Below, piece by piece: positions 51,402 through 59,792 of a DNA stretch of 59,968 nucleotides. The position numbers were made by a program, and so were the translations under genes. The DNA is from an uncultured Ectothiorhodospiraceae bacterium (GTDB taxonomy: Bacteria > Pseudomonadota > Gammaproteobacteria > S012-40): NCBI GenBank assembly GCA_945787715.1, contig CALZJE010000067.1:1-59968 (forward strand), read 5' to 3'. The first letter of the stretch is position 1. Each line of letters begins with the position of its first letter. The notes below the pieces were generated by a model. It searched no databases, was not told the DNA's origin, and saw nothing but the letters and a program-made list of their open reading frames with translations.

Positions 51402-52034
51402 CTAGAAAAAAATAATGTTATTGTCATCCATCTCATTATTTACTTTGGCCAAATATATTGATTCAGCTTCTTTCACTTCTTCTATACTATTTTTTCCCTG
51501 AGTTACAGAAAAATCGTTACCTGTAATCGGGTGATAATAGACTTGTTGCCCTGCCGTTCCACCAATACTTTGTTTTAAAATAGGGATGCGTTCCTGTCTC
51601 ATAAAATCTTTAACAAAAGCAATATTTTTTTCGCCAATATTATTTGTGATTGCCTGTACCACATTACCACCACCAAAAATTTTACATTGTAAATATTTTC
51701 TATCCCCTCCATTGGTGATTATGCCATTGATTAATAGCTCCATTGCATAAATCCCATAATTGGTATCATTAGAGACATCTTTTGCCGAAGATTTTCCAGG
51801 AGGTGTTGGAAGTTTAAAGTGATTCATACCGCCTACTCCATTTCTCTTGTCTTGCATACATACTGCGATACAAGAACCAAGCAAAGTGGTAATTAATTCA
51901 TGATGTTTTGTGACATAAACTTCGCCAGGCAACACTTTTGCTATGACAAGCTTTCGACCAGGATCCCAATAGCGACTTATTTTTTCAAACCCTGGCAATG
52001 CTTTTTCTTGTTGAATTTTACTGGCAATACTCAT
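51402..52034 (-). CDS. cheD: CheD-like chemoreceptor glutamine deamidase
   Basis: 210 residues. The catalytic Cys55 is in LLGSCIAVCM, His72 in GGMNHFKLP, and the Thr/Gly-rich family stretch IFGGGNV is present. CheD deamidates glutamines of methyl-accepting chemotaxis receptors. No other chemotaxis gene is in the window, so it is an orphan. The start has AGGAG four bases upstream of the ATG. About 30 N-terminal residues precede the CheD core, which is common in gammaproteobacteria. Confidence 0.88.
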   Translation of the reverse strand: MSIASKIQQEKALPGFEKISRYWDPGRKLVIAKVLPGEVYVTKHHELITTLLGSCIAVCMQDKRNGVGGMNHFKLPTPPGKSSAKDVSNDTNYGIYAMELLINGIITNGGDRKYLQCKIFGGGNVVQAITNNIGEKNIAFVKDFMRQERIPILKQSIGGTAGQQVYYHPITGNDFSVTQGKNSIEEVKEAESIYLAKVNNEMDDNNIIFF

Positions 52035-52441
52035 ATTTGCTCCTAGGATAATATGGTGTAGTTAGCGACCTAAAAATTATCTTTTAAAGACTAGATTATT
52101 GAGTTTGTAAGAATAAATAAAATCAATTATTTTCTTGGCTAAGATTGAAGTCAGCACGGAATTAACTAGAAAATCAATAGGGAGTTGTTGACTATATCGA
52201 TAATAAACATCCTGAATCATGGATAAAATTGCTGTTTTATTTCAATGAGATATGACTTCAATTTTGATTATGCGGACTCCTTGAACTACACTGTATTATG
52301 TAATTCAATGAGTTAGATGCTAGGGGCACATACTAACTGTTATTATAGAAAGGCAGTAAATTCAAGATTACTACATGTTTACCAGCATCCTTTTTTGAAT
52401 ACAAACGTGGTACTGATTCTTTCCTTTTTGGATTGCTCATC
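52035..52441. other. Intergenic, no supportable feature
   Basis: Interval of 407 bases between divergent cheD and the FMN-synthase-like gene. AT-rich; no hairpin, repeat or small gene could be supported. Confidence 0.6.
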
Positions 52442-54025
52442 ATGATTGTTCGTAAGCTATTTGTAACACTCTCAATACTGGTACCACTCATTACACTTGG
52501 TATGGCGAGGTTTTGGCCGGATCTGTACTGGATGTTTGCTATTATTCTCCCTTTGATCGGCCTTGGTATTTATGACACGGTTCAGCGCAAACACACCATT
52601 TTGCGCCTTTATCCAATTATCGGGCATCTTCGTTTCCTGTTTGAGTCAATACGCCCAGAAATCCAACAATATTTTGTCGAATCAGACACAAATGGCCAAC
52701 CAGTTAGTCGAGAATTCAGGGCACTGGTGTATCAACGCGCTAAGGGGCAACGTGATACTCGGCCCTTTGGAACTCAGTTTGATGTTTACCGTAATGGCTA
52801 TGAGTGGGTCAATCACTCTCTTGCGCCCAAAACTGTACATGATAAAAATCCGAGAATCCGCTTCGGAGGACCAGATTGCAGTCAGCCTTATGATGCCTCG
52901 TCACTGAATATATCTGCCATGAGCTTTGGCGCATTAAGCCAAAATGCCATTCTAGCCTTAAACAAAGGAGCAAAAATCGGTGGCTTTGCACACAACAGTG
53001 GAGAAGGGGGGCTCAGTCCTTATCACCTTAAATATGGTGGAGATCTGATTTGGCAAATTGGTACCGGTTATTTTGGCTGCCGCACTTCCATTGGAGGTTT
53101 TGATGAAACGTTATTTAAACAGAAAGCTAGCCAAAATGTTGTCAAAATGATTGAAATCAAATTATCGCAAGGTGCTAAACCAGGGCATGGCGGCATATTG
53201 CCCGCGATTAAATTAACTCAAGAAATTGCAGATATTCGACATGTGCCAATGGGGCATGATGTGATTTCACCGCCAGCGCATTCAGCATTTTCATCACCGA
53301 TTGGCTTGCTCAATTTCGTAGCCAGGTTACGCGAACTTTCTGGGGGGAAACCTGTTGGCTTTAAACTTTGTATTGGCAGAAAAACAGAGTTTTTTTCGAT
53401 TTGTAAGGCCATGCTTAAAACAGGAATTATGCCAGATTTTATTACTGTTGATGGTGCAGAAGGCGGAACAGGCGCTGCGCCCATTGAATTGACTAATTCA
53501 GTCGGCACACCATTACATGATGGCCTTGTTTTCATCCATAATTGTTTAATTGGTATAGGGCTACGCGAGCAAATACGCATCATTGCTGCAGGTAAAGCAA
53601 TTTCTGCTTTTCACATGCTGCGTTTGATGGCATTAGGTGCAGATACTGTCAATTCAGCACGAGCAATGATGTTTGCTTTAGGTTGTATTCAATCTCGGTT
53701 CTGTAATCGGGATATTTGCCCAACAGGAATAGCAACTCAAAACCCGGATCGATACAAAGCACTAGATGTTGACGACAAAGCTACTAGAGTTGCTAACTAT
53801 CATGCTTCGATGGCCGCCAATTTAATGGAGTTAGTTGCAGCAGCCGGACTAAACGGACTTAACGAGATTCAGCCTTCCCATATTAATCGTCGTGTTAACG
53901 GCACTGAAATCAGAAACTACGCGGAAATCTATCCTTGTGTAGCACATGATTGTTTACTTATAGATACAGAAATACCCGATATTTGGAAGGCAGATTGGAA
54001 TCAGGCGTCATCTGATGGCTGGTAA
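52442..54025 (+). CDS. Membrane-anchored FMN-binding glutamate-synthase-like protein
   Basis: 527 residues. Two N-terminal membrane helices (about 5-20 and 28-45) precede a glutamate-synthase central domain (PF01645, about 140-480). Recognisable stretches are ISAMSFGALSQNAILALNKG, HNSGEGGLSPYHLKYGGDLI, GAKPGHGGILPA, VDGAEGGTGAAP (FMN/substrate) and a Cys cluster, CIQSRFCNRDICPTGIATQ, for a 3Fe-4S centre. No glutaminase or FAD subunit is adjacent, so it is not a classical GOGAT. Real substrate unknown. ATG at 52442 preferred over an upstream TTG. Confidence 0.85.
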   Translation: MIVRKLFVTLSILVPLITLGMARFWPDLYWMFAIILPLIGLGIYDTVQRKHTILRLYPIIGHLRFLFESIRPEIQQYFVESDTNGQPVSREFRALVYQRAKGQRDTRPFGTQFDVYRNGYEWVNHSLAPKTVHDKNPRIRFGGPDCSQPYDASSLNISAMSFGALSQNAILALNKGAKIGGFAHNSGEGGLSPYHLKYGGDLIWQIGTGYFGCRTSIGGFDETLFKQKASQNVVKMIEIKLSQGAKPGHGGILPAIKLTQEIADIRHVPMGHDVISPPAHSAFSSPIGLLNFVARLRELSGGKPVGFKLCIGRKTEFFSICKAMLKTGIMPDFITVDGAEGGTGAAPIELTNSVGTPLHDGLVFIHNCLIGIGLREQIRIIAAGKAISAFHMLRLMALGADTVNSARAMMFALGCIQSRFCNRDICPTGIATQNPDRYKALDVDDKATRVANYHASMAANLMELVAAAGLNGLNEIQPSHINRRVNGTEIRNYAEIYPCVAHDCLLIDTEIPDIWKADWNQASSDGW

Positions 54026-54132
54026 ATCTTAGCAATAGGGCTGAGAAACTTTATTAATAGATACGGTGAGTAGCAGTCTGTATATTGCACATGAGTGCGC
54101 ATAATGTATATTATGTTAAATTGTGCGCTTCC

Positions 54133-54180
54133 TGAATTAACACACTACAAACTTTTGCTAGTTTGTAGTGTGTTAATTCA
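54133..54180. repeat. Perfect 21-bp inverted repeat with six-base loop
   Basis: TGAATTAACACACTACAAAC (plus T) and its exact complement enclose TTTGCT. It lies 108 bases after the FMN-synthase-like stop. The stem is far longer than usual for a terminator and lacks a T-run. Could be a MITE-like remnant or a processed RNA structure. Confidence 0.75.
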
Positions 54181-54330
54181 TAATCGCATATATCGCTGCC
54201 TAACCTAGCTTCAGAAGGATGTACTCCCATTGATGCAACCTCTATTGCTAAATTGATTGAAAATGACACGCGAGAAAATGGGTCACATATTAAATATTTA
54301 TTCGCATCGATCAGGTGCTAATTGTTGTCA

Positions 54331-54366
54331 CAAATATGAAAACAAATATGAAAACAAATATGAAAA
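54331..54366 (+). repeat. 12-bp tandem repeat (x3) at a gene start
   Basis: Three exact copies of CAAATATGAAAA followed by half a copy. Each carries an ATG in the same frame, giving the N-terminal series NMKTNMKTNMKTNK. Confidence 0.95.
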
Positions 54367-55016
54367 CAAATAAGGTATCACAAATATTCGTTACATTTGT
54401 TTTATCATACTGGGCTAATTCTGCTTTGTCTGGTGATGTGCCTGAGAATTTATTCAAAATTACCCTGGGAGGTATTTATAGTTTGGGTAATAAGCAAAAT
54501 AATTTCATCGATAACTTGCCCAAAAAAAATTTTGCCGGAATTAAGAAAGGCTTTGGGAATGGGTTTCATTATTATTTTCAACCTCAAATTCAATATAAAA
54601 ACTTTCCTTACGTGGAAAAAACAACTACGTTGGAAGATCAATATTTGGAAACGTCTTTCAAGCTTTATCTATTGCCAGTAATATCGGTAAAAACCACAAA
54701 TTCCGATAAGTTGAAAAATGCAGAAATGCAATGGGAAGTGATCGCTATTGATTGGTCTAATGATGTTGCGACGGAGAATGACGCTTATCACTGGGCTATG
54801 AATTTGTGTCAAACGTATGAAAAGAAGATTACCATTCAAGCAGAGATTACGGATTATCCTGATTCTAACTGGTATGAATGCAGATATTCTTCTTCTAACA
54901 GAGTTTTAAATATTGGTGGAATGTCTACTCGGATTCATATTTCATTGAGCTACCAACCGGAAACAATTATTTCGAAAGAAAAGTCAGTGAAGACTAAACT
55001 TTTGGAGCTACCATAG
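54360..55016 (+). CDS. Secreted protein of unknown function with repeated start region
   Basis: About 218 residues from the last repeat ATG; in-frame ATGs at 54336 and 54348 are equally possible. A signal peptide (MKTNKVSQIFVTFVLSYWANSALSG) precedes a mixed alpha/beta domain with many aromatic residues (YHWAMNLCQTYEKK; SNWYECRYSSSNRV). Two cysteines in the mature part could form a disulphide. Not recognised as a known family. No Shine-Dalgarno is visible. Stand-alone gene in an accessory region. Confidence 0.6.
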   Translation: MKTNKVSQIFVTFVLSYWANSALSGDVPENLFKITLGGIYSLGNKQNNFIDNLPKKNFAGIKKGFGNGFHYYFQPQIQYKNFPYVEKTTTLEDQYLETSFKLYLLPVISVKTTNSDKLKNAEMQWEVIAIDWSNDVATENDAYHWAMNLCQTYEKKITIQAEITDYPDSNWYECRYSSSNRVLNIGGMSTRIHISLSYQPETIISKEKSVKTKLLELP

Positions 55017-55192
55017 GATTATGGAACCGGTGAACACATCCAGGCATGGGCATACAAGCTAGTGATGCCTGTAACTCTATTACGAGCACAACTCACCTAC
55101 TCCGTTTTTAACTGTAACATAAAGATACTGAAAACTATGCCAGCGTACTTAGTATCTAGTCGCTCTCAATTGCCTGGTAACAAATTGATATG

Positions 55193-55570
55193 CTATTGAA
55201 TATTTAAACGCTTTCTAATTTCAATTGTGTCATTGTATACTTGCCACTCTGACAAATTGTCATTTTCTATTTTCGCGGTCCATAACGCGTTTCCGTTTAG
55301 AGATTCCCTGTTTGAGCAAGTGCTTTTGCCTATCATGATGACAAAATTTTCTCTTGATTCGATTTTTGTAAAATGGTTCTTATAATTTATCACATTATGA
55401 AAAAACCTCTCCCATGCTTCTCTGCTAGTTTCCTTATCATTTGAATCAACTTCATCATTACAGATTAGTGAATGATTATTGGTCATTAAGGCTACCAGTC
55501 CTTCAATATCCTGAGTATTTATACATTCATTGAAAAGAAGTGCTGTAAGTTTAGGGTCACGGGTATTCAT
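55193..55570 (-). CDS. SnoaL/NTF2-like small protein
   Basis: 125 residues. NTF2-like pattern: LLFNECINTQDIEGLVALMT at the N-terminus, NHSLICNDE, REAWERFFHNVINYKNHFTK and a terminal ALWTAKIENDNLSEWQVYND. SnoaL-like domains often act as small isomerases, hydrolases or ligand-binding proteins; no catalytic residue can be assigned. The ATG at 55570 has AGAGGG upstream and is preferred to 55600. A large imperfect hairpin precedes the gene. Confidence 0.7.
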   Translation of the reverse strand: MNTRDPKLTALLFNECINTQDIEGLVALMTNNHSLICNDEVDSNDKETSREAWERFFHNVINYKNHFTKIESRENFVIMIGKSTCSNRESLNGNALWTAKIENDNLSEWQVYNDTIEIRKRLNIQ

Positions 55571-55602
55571 GCTTTTTTTACCCTCTTTGTTTTTTAACAT
55601 TT

Positions 55603-55654
55603 CGCATCAGCGGTCAACAAAACGCGTAGCGGTTTGTTGGTCCGACTGAAATCG
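55603..55654. other. Imperfect hairpin, attC-like in appearance
   Basis: CAACAAAACGC and GCGGTTTGTTG pair at all but one position around GTA, with outer extensions TCAG/CTGA-like and CGCA/CG. The bulged, cruciform-like shape next to a small stand-alone SnoaL gene recalls integron attC sites, but no clean GTTRRRY/RYYYAAC core is visible. Nothing else was seen in 55655-55775. Confidence 0.35.
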
Positions 55655-55775
55655 CTTATTATGCATGATCTTTGATTTTAGGTCTTCGCTTCACCACAAA
55701 AGGATACACAGCACCAGACCTGATATCATTATGTACAATTAAAAATAAACACTGTATATATTTGTTATGCTTATT

Positions 55776-56306
55776 TTAGTGATGATGGTTGTGTTGGGTG
55801 TTTTTATCTCCAGTATAACCTCTAATCTTATTGTATTCTTGAATTTGATGATTGCTTAATAAACTTTTTTGTTGAATATGCGCAACCAGATGTGCGAATC
55901 TTATTTTAGCCTTTATATTTGCTGCTTCAATGAGAAGAGTATCTAGAACTTCAGGAGTGGCGATATTATTTAGAAAGAGATTTTCAATTTCAATTTCCTT
56001 ATCAATAAGTATCTTTCCGAATTCTTTCGCCTTTTTCTGCATATTATTAAACAACGCTTCTGTTTCATTTATCTGACTTATTGAGAGATTTAGCTTTTTT
56101 GATAAATCTAGAACATGCCTTGGGCCGGGATAACTATTTAGTTCAGCAGGTTTGGCAAACCCCATTCCCTTTCCATTTAAATAACCATTTGTTTCGTTAT
56201 CGGAAAAAGCTTTGAGTTTTCTGTGTTCTTGATCTGAATATGTTGAGTTAGCAAAGGTGAAATTTGATGTAAATATTAGAAGAATTACTAATAGCGATAT
56301 TTTCAT
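55776..56306 (-). CDS. Spy/CpxP-like periplasmic protein
   Basis: About 176 residues. Signal peptide ending FTFA, then YSDQEHRKLKAFSDNE, GKGMGFAKPAELNSYPGPRH, VLDLSKKLNLSISQINETEA and a helical remainder, ending in a His tail (TQHNHHH). This is the pattern of periplasmic Spy/CpxP-related, heavy-metal-sensor-type proteins. It is likely a periplasmic chaperone or metal-responsive protein. The ATG at 56306 is preferred to 56327, with GGGA upstream. No two-component genes adjoin. Confidence 0.7.
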   Translation of the reverse strand: MKISLLVILLIFTSNFTFANSTYSDQEHRKLKAFSDNETNGYLNGKGMGFAKPAELNSYPGPRHVLDLSKKLNLSISQINETEALFNNMQKKAKEFGKILIDKEIEIENLFLNNIATPEVLDTLLIEAANIKAKIRFAHLVAHIQQKSLLSNHQIQEYNKIRGYTGDKNTQHNHHH

Positions 56307-56410
56307 GTTTCTTTTTCCCTGTATCATATTGAATAAATATTTGCTGAATTCAAAAATATCTATTCTTTCGATTATAGACTCTTAATGGAAAGATGCCAGA
56401 GGAAAGGTGT

Positions 56411-56473
56411 CTAGCTTGCATAAGGGTATTATTAACCTTCCCTTGTTAGAAAAGCGCAATTGATCATGCCAGG
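56411..56473. repeat. Degenerate REP-like element, copy D
   Basis: Left arm CTAGCTTGCATAAGGGTATT aligns with the left arm of copies A and B; the central ATTAACCTTCCCTTGTTAGA and a decayed right arm (CATGCCAGG) follow. It lies directly before the RAYT transposase remnant, the usual place for a cognate REP. Confidence 0.6.
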
Positions 56474-56491
56474 TACTCATTTTGTTGCTTG

Positions 56492-56820
56492 ATGGATAAC
56501 TATTGTCACTTACGGATAGAAACACCTGAAGGTAACTTGGCCTTGGGTATGCGGCAACTCAATGGAGATTACTCTCAAAGGTTCAATCGTAAACATGGCC
56601 GTGTAGGAAATGTCTTCCAGGGGCGTTTTAAAGTGTGATTATCGAGAAGTAGTCCTATGTTATAGAGTTAGCAATTTATATTGATTTGAATCCAGTTCGA
56701 GCAAGAATGGTGCGAAAGGCAAAAAATTGGCCATGGAGTGGTTATAGAGCAACTATTGGAGCTGCTGATCTCAAAAGAGGTTTAAATGTGGATTGGATCT
56801 TGTCACAATTTGCGAAGCGC
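56492..56820 (+). pseudogene. REP-associated tyrosine transposase (RAYT) remnant
   Basis: The first frame reads MDNYCHLRIETPEGNLALGM, then RQLNGDYSQRFNRKHGRVGN and VFQGRFK before a stop, matching the conserved middle of RAYT/IS200-like Y1 transposases (including the His of the HUH-like region, here YCHLRIE). A second frame continues ELAIYIDLNPVRARMVRKAK and NWPWSGYRATIGAA, another conserved RAYT stretch, after a frameshift and an internal stop. Both the N-terminus and C-terminus are missing. Non-functional. The flanking interval to 56971 has no other gene. Confidence 0.85.
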
Positions 56821-56971
56821 GAAGCGCGAGGCAACGGCGAGTCGATTAACAACCTTTTTTAAAAAATCTCAAACTGAATAGAAGTTGTATTTCTGTTTCT
56901 TCGGATGACTGTCTTTCTTTACCACATTGCTTGAGAATCCAAAAGATTGCGTCCCCTTTTTCAGTTCGCGA

Positions 56972-58117
56972 TTATTCTAAATTTCGCCCCTTCAATAGCT
57001 GCTTCATATCAAACAATTCATCTTCTATTTCAATGGGTAAAAATATTCCTCCAGAACCACCGTAGGCCCAATTGACGAACTCCTTATATTCAGCGTAACA
57101 TTTTTTTGCATAGGGGTGTGTAGAGTAACTAGTGACACAATCTTTTAGATATAAATCAGCTAACGAGAAATAAAAGTTAAATCCAATAGAACGATCGCAA
57201 ATAGATAGCCAGTATATAATCTTTGGAATTTCCTCGGATTTTGGATTACGATTTAGATAATGATAGAGTAATCCACGTAACCACACACGGGATATTTGTT
57301 CATCTTCAGCTAAATAAAGTTCGGAAAGTGGCTGCTCTAAATCCCCTAGGTATTTTTTAACATAGGTTTCCAGTGTTCTGAAATCAGGTTCTCTAACTTG
57401 TTTCGCCCCGCTTTTTTCTAGTGTCGATAGACCATCAATCCACCCTATTAAAGCCTTTTTTGTTTCCAATGTATGATCACGCAGATCTTTGTACTTACTA
57501 AGCAGTTTTGCGCCATCATCCGGACGATTATAGATTTGGGTGTAGATAGTGATGAGGCGTTGTATGGGTTTTATGATCTGTAATTCAGTTTTATGTTTAT
57601 TACTTTTCAGGTGTTTATCAAAATAATTTTCAGCTTCCTGGTAATTGCGTGTGAAATAATTGAATTCAGCATAAATAAAATCATTCTTGAATGACTTACG
57701 ATGAGTGCTGCCAAACATGGTACGCAGATGTTTATCCTGAGTGTGACATGAAATACAGATTGCACTGATGCCGTACATGCGAGAACGAGCATAATCAATT
57801 TTTTTGTTTTTGAATGCTTGAATGATATCTGTGAGGTATGGTTTTATGAATTTATAGGAAATCCCATAGGTAGCCGGTTGCTTATTAATTTGAGGTCCTG
57901 CCTGTATGAAAAGCGCCGACATACGCTCCAGTCGCTCAATAGTATCAGTAATTTCTTTGGGTGATAATTCGCTCGCACTATAGATGAGCGGGTAGATAGC
58001 TGTCATTTCGTCGCCCACTTGCGACATTAGCGTGTTTAACGTGAGGTCACGGGCATGTGATGTACCAATAAAAAGCGTACATGTTATTAGGAATCCAAGT
58101 GCTAAAAGCAATCTCAA
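56972..58117 (-). CDS. Periplasmic monohaem cytochrome-like protein
   Basis: 381 residues. Signal peptide (ending SHA), a four-helix-bundle-like N-terminal domain carrying one c-type haem site CISCH at 121-125, then a helical, TPR-like C-terminal region (FTRNYQEAENYFDKHL; a second segment around residues 180-200) of about 230 residues. The family is not recognised beyond this. The haem position near the end of a helical domain recalls cytochrome c'-type modules. No electron-transfer genes are adjacent. Confidence 0.75.
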   Translation of the reverse strand: MRLLLALGFLITCTLFIGTSHARDLTLNTLMSQVGDEMTAIYPLIYSASELSPKEITDTIERLERMSALFIQAGPQINKQPATYGISYKFIKPYLTDIIQAFKNKKIDYARSRMYGISAICISCHTQDKHLRTMFGSTHRKSFKNDFIYAEFNYFTRNYQEAENYFDKHLKSNKHKTELQIIKPIQRLITIYTQIYNRPDDGAKLLSKYKDLRDHTLETKKALIGWIDGLSTLEKSGAKQVREPDFRTLETYVKKYLGDLEQPLSELYLAEDEQISRVWLRGLLYHYLNRNPKSEEIPKIIYWLSICDRSIGFNFYFSLADLYLKDCVTSYSTHPYAKKCYAEYKEFVNWAYGGSGGIFLPIEIEDELFDMKQLLKGRNLE

Positions 58118-58236
58118 GAGTTTTCCTCAATTATTAGTTCTGATGTTTTCAGGTTTAATATTGAAAGCCAGATTCGGGCCAGATACATGGATTATGGCAA
58201 ATATCTAAAAATCATTATATATCGATAGTGTACATT

Positions 58237-58286
58237 GGGATCGTTGCTTGACATTACATGTAATATTAAGCAACGATCCCTTTTTT
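58237..58286 (+). terminator. Strong rightward intrinsic terminator
   Basis: GGGATCGTTGCTT and AAGCAACGATCCC form a perfect 13-bp stem with an inner ATTAC/GTAAT extension, followed by TTTTTT on the plus strand. No rightward coding gene ends nearby. The rest of 58118-58431 has no gene that can be supported. Confidence 0.8.
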
Positions 58287-58431
58287 AGTAGACACTGAGT
58301 ATATATTTTACTTAAGAGCACGGGGCAAGATCTGATCCTACACTTTTGCGGTCCTACGCTAAAATGGGTTCAACAGATGCGCTAGAGTGTACGCGTCGAT
58401 GGCTATCTCGGAAAATCCACCGAGAGGCTAA

Positions 58432-58848
58432 TCAAAATTCTTTCTGCGCTCTTTTCATCGATTCATTTAAAGCTTCAAAACTATTAACAAAACCCTTTCG
58501 AACATGCTCCCAAGCTGATGAAGAACTTTGTTTCAATTCACCAAAATATTCAGAAATCTTATTTCTTTTAGCGCGGAGGTTTCTTAAACTATCACTAGTC
58601 TTTTTGCGTGTTGATTCATCCATCTTATTCCATTGTTGTTCTAACCGTTCTTCCAGAATTATTATATGTCTGTCTAATTCATCAATTAATTTTCTAGCCT
58701 CTATAAGTGCTTCTTCCTTTTGTGAACAAGTGTATTTGCAAATCGTTTTTAAGGCATCGGTAATTTTGTCTCTGACTTCGTGTTCTGTTACATCTTCAGC
58801 TAGTGCAACACTTGGTAACAAAAACAACAAATGCAGGATAATGAACAT
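58432..58848 (-). CDS. Small secreted coiled-coil protein
   Basis: 138 residues. Signal peptide (IILHLLFLLPSVALAED), then a long, charged, helical stretch with heptad character (KKEEALIEARKLIDELDRHI-like; LRNLRAKRNKISEYF) and a C-terminal helix SAWEHVRKGFVNSFEALNES. Two Cys (CKYTC) lie just after the signal. This resembles periplasmic coiled-coil stress proteins seen in many proteobacteria, but no specific family is claimed. The opposite-strand open frame is a shadow: this one has signal peptide and coherent amphipathic pattern. Confidence 0.65.
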   Translation of the reverse strand: MFIILHLLFLLPSVALAEDVTEHEVRDKITDALKTICKYTCSQKEEALIEARKLIDELDRHIIILEERLEQQWNKMDESTRKKTSDSLRNLRAKRNKISEYFGELKQSSSSAWEHVRKGFVNSFEALNESMKRAQKEF

Positions 58849-59193
58849 TTTTTAAAGTCTATTTGAAAAATATTAGTTTTCATTCGTTTCATCGCAATTT
58901 GATTCCTGTTTTTTATAGCATTTAAAGTGAAAAGTTTTATCATTTAATATAGATTAATTGACGACAGTAGTCACCAGCCATACAAAATACCAGCCGCCGG
59001 TCTAGCACCAAACTTGTGTACACTCAGCCATTCCACAGGACTAGAGCAAGAGAGATAAAATATTGCGTTGTTTTATTCATATGCTGGAGCAAGATAACCG
59101 GTCAGGATGGGTTTTGGATATCATAAGCATTTGTTTCATAGACTGCAATCAACTAATCAATGCCATTAATTTAAGTTGAATCATGTGTATGTC

Positions 59194-59227
59194 GTAGGGT
59201 GCGGTTCCTTCGTCACCGGCATCCTAC
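59194..59227. repeat. Small imperfect hairpin, REP-like
   Basis: GTAGGGTGCGGT and ACCGGCATCCTAC are largely complementary around TCCTTCGTC. It differs from the CTGGCCTG family. Apart from this, 58849-59345 holds no gene that can be supported. Confidence 0.4.
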
Positions 59228-59345
59228 AAATTGGTCGATTTAGATGAACGCTAATAGGTGTTAATAAAAGTATCTTGTAGTGCTATATTTTGTCCACGCA
59301 CCAAGTATAATATCGCTATTCACACCCCCAAGAATGGACTTTAGC

Positions 59346-59792
59346 ATGAATAATGAGATCAATTTTCAGAATAACCCTCTACATGGTGTTAGCTTGAAAA
59401 GCTTGTTGACTGAAATAATAAATCACTACGGTTTTGAGATTCTCTATGCTTATTTAAATATCAATTGTTTTAAGACCAATCCGAACATTGACTCCAGCTT
59501 GAAATTTCTAAAAAAAACGGATTGGGCGCGTGAAAAAGTTGAAGTTTTCTATTTGTATGAGTTTAAAAACTTACCTAGAGCGTCTTCCGAACAGTTTTCA
59601 TTGCCTCCCAGGGAGCGGATTATTCCAGAAGGTCAAACACCAGGTGAGCCTAAGGCATTAAGTTTAGAGGATGTTGAGCGGTTACGCGAAAAGCGTGCAA
59701 GTAAAATAGCTGCACGAAACCCGAGAGATAGGCATCGCTCTGTCGAGAGTATCGATCCATGGGCGAATTATAAAAGTAAATCTAAGCGCTAA
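59346..59792 (+). CDS. VF530 (DUF2132) family DNA-binding protein
   Basis: About 148 residues. The N-terminal 75 residues are the VF530 domain: [40 protein letters not shown] and [16 protein letters not shown]. The C-terminal half is an extra basic region with [39 protein letters not shown] and [10 protein letters not shown], probably disordered and nucleic-acid binding. Typical VF530 proteins lack this tail. In-frame ATGs at 59334 and 59280 exist; 59346 begins closest to the domain. The last 176 bases of the window show no gene. Confidence 0.85.
   Translation: MNNEINFQNNPLHGVSLKSLLTEIINHYGFEILYAYLNINCFKTNPNIDSSLKFLKKTDWAREKVEVFYLYEFKNLPRASSEQFSLPPRERIIPEGQTPGEPKALSLEDVERLREKRASKIAARNPRDRHRSVESIDPWANYKSKSKR

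Noticed and set aside
58346-58855. Rightward 169-codon frame
   Set aside because: Antisense to the coiled-coil protein, which has a signal peptide and an amphipathic pattern; the plus-strand product has neither.
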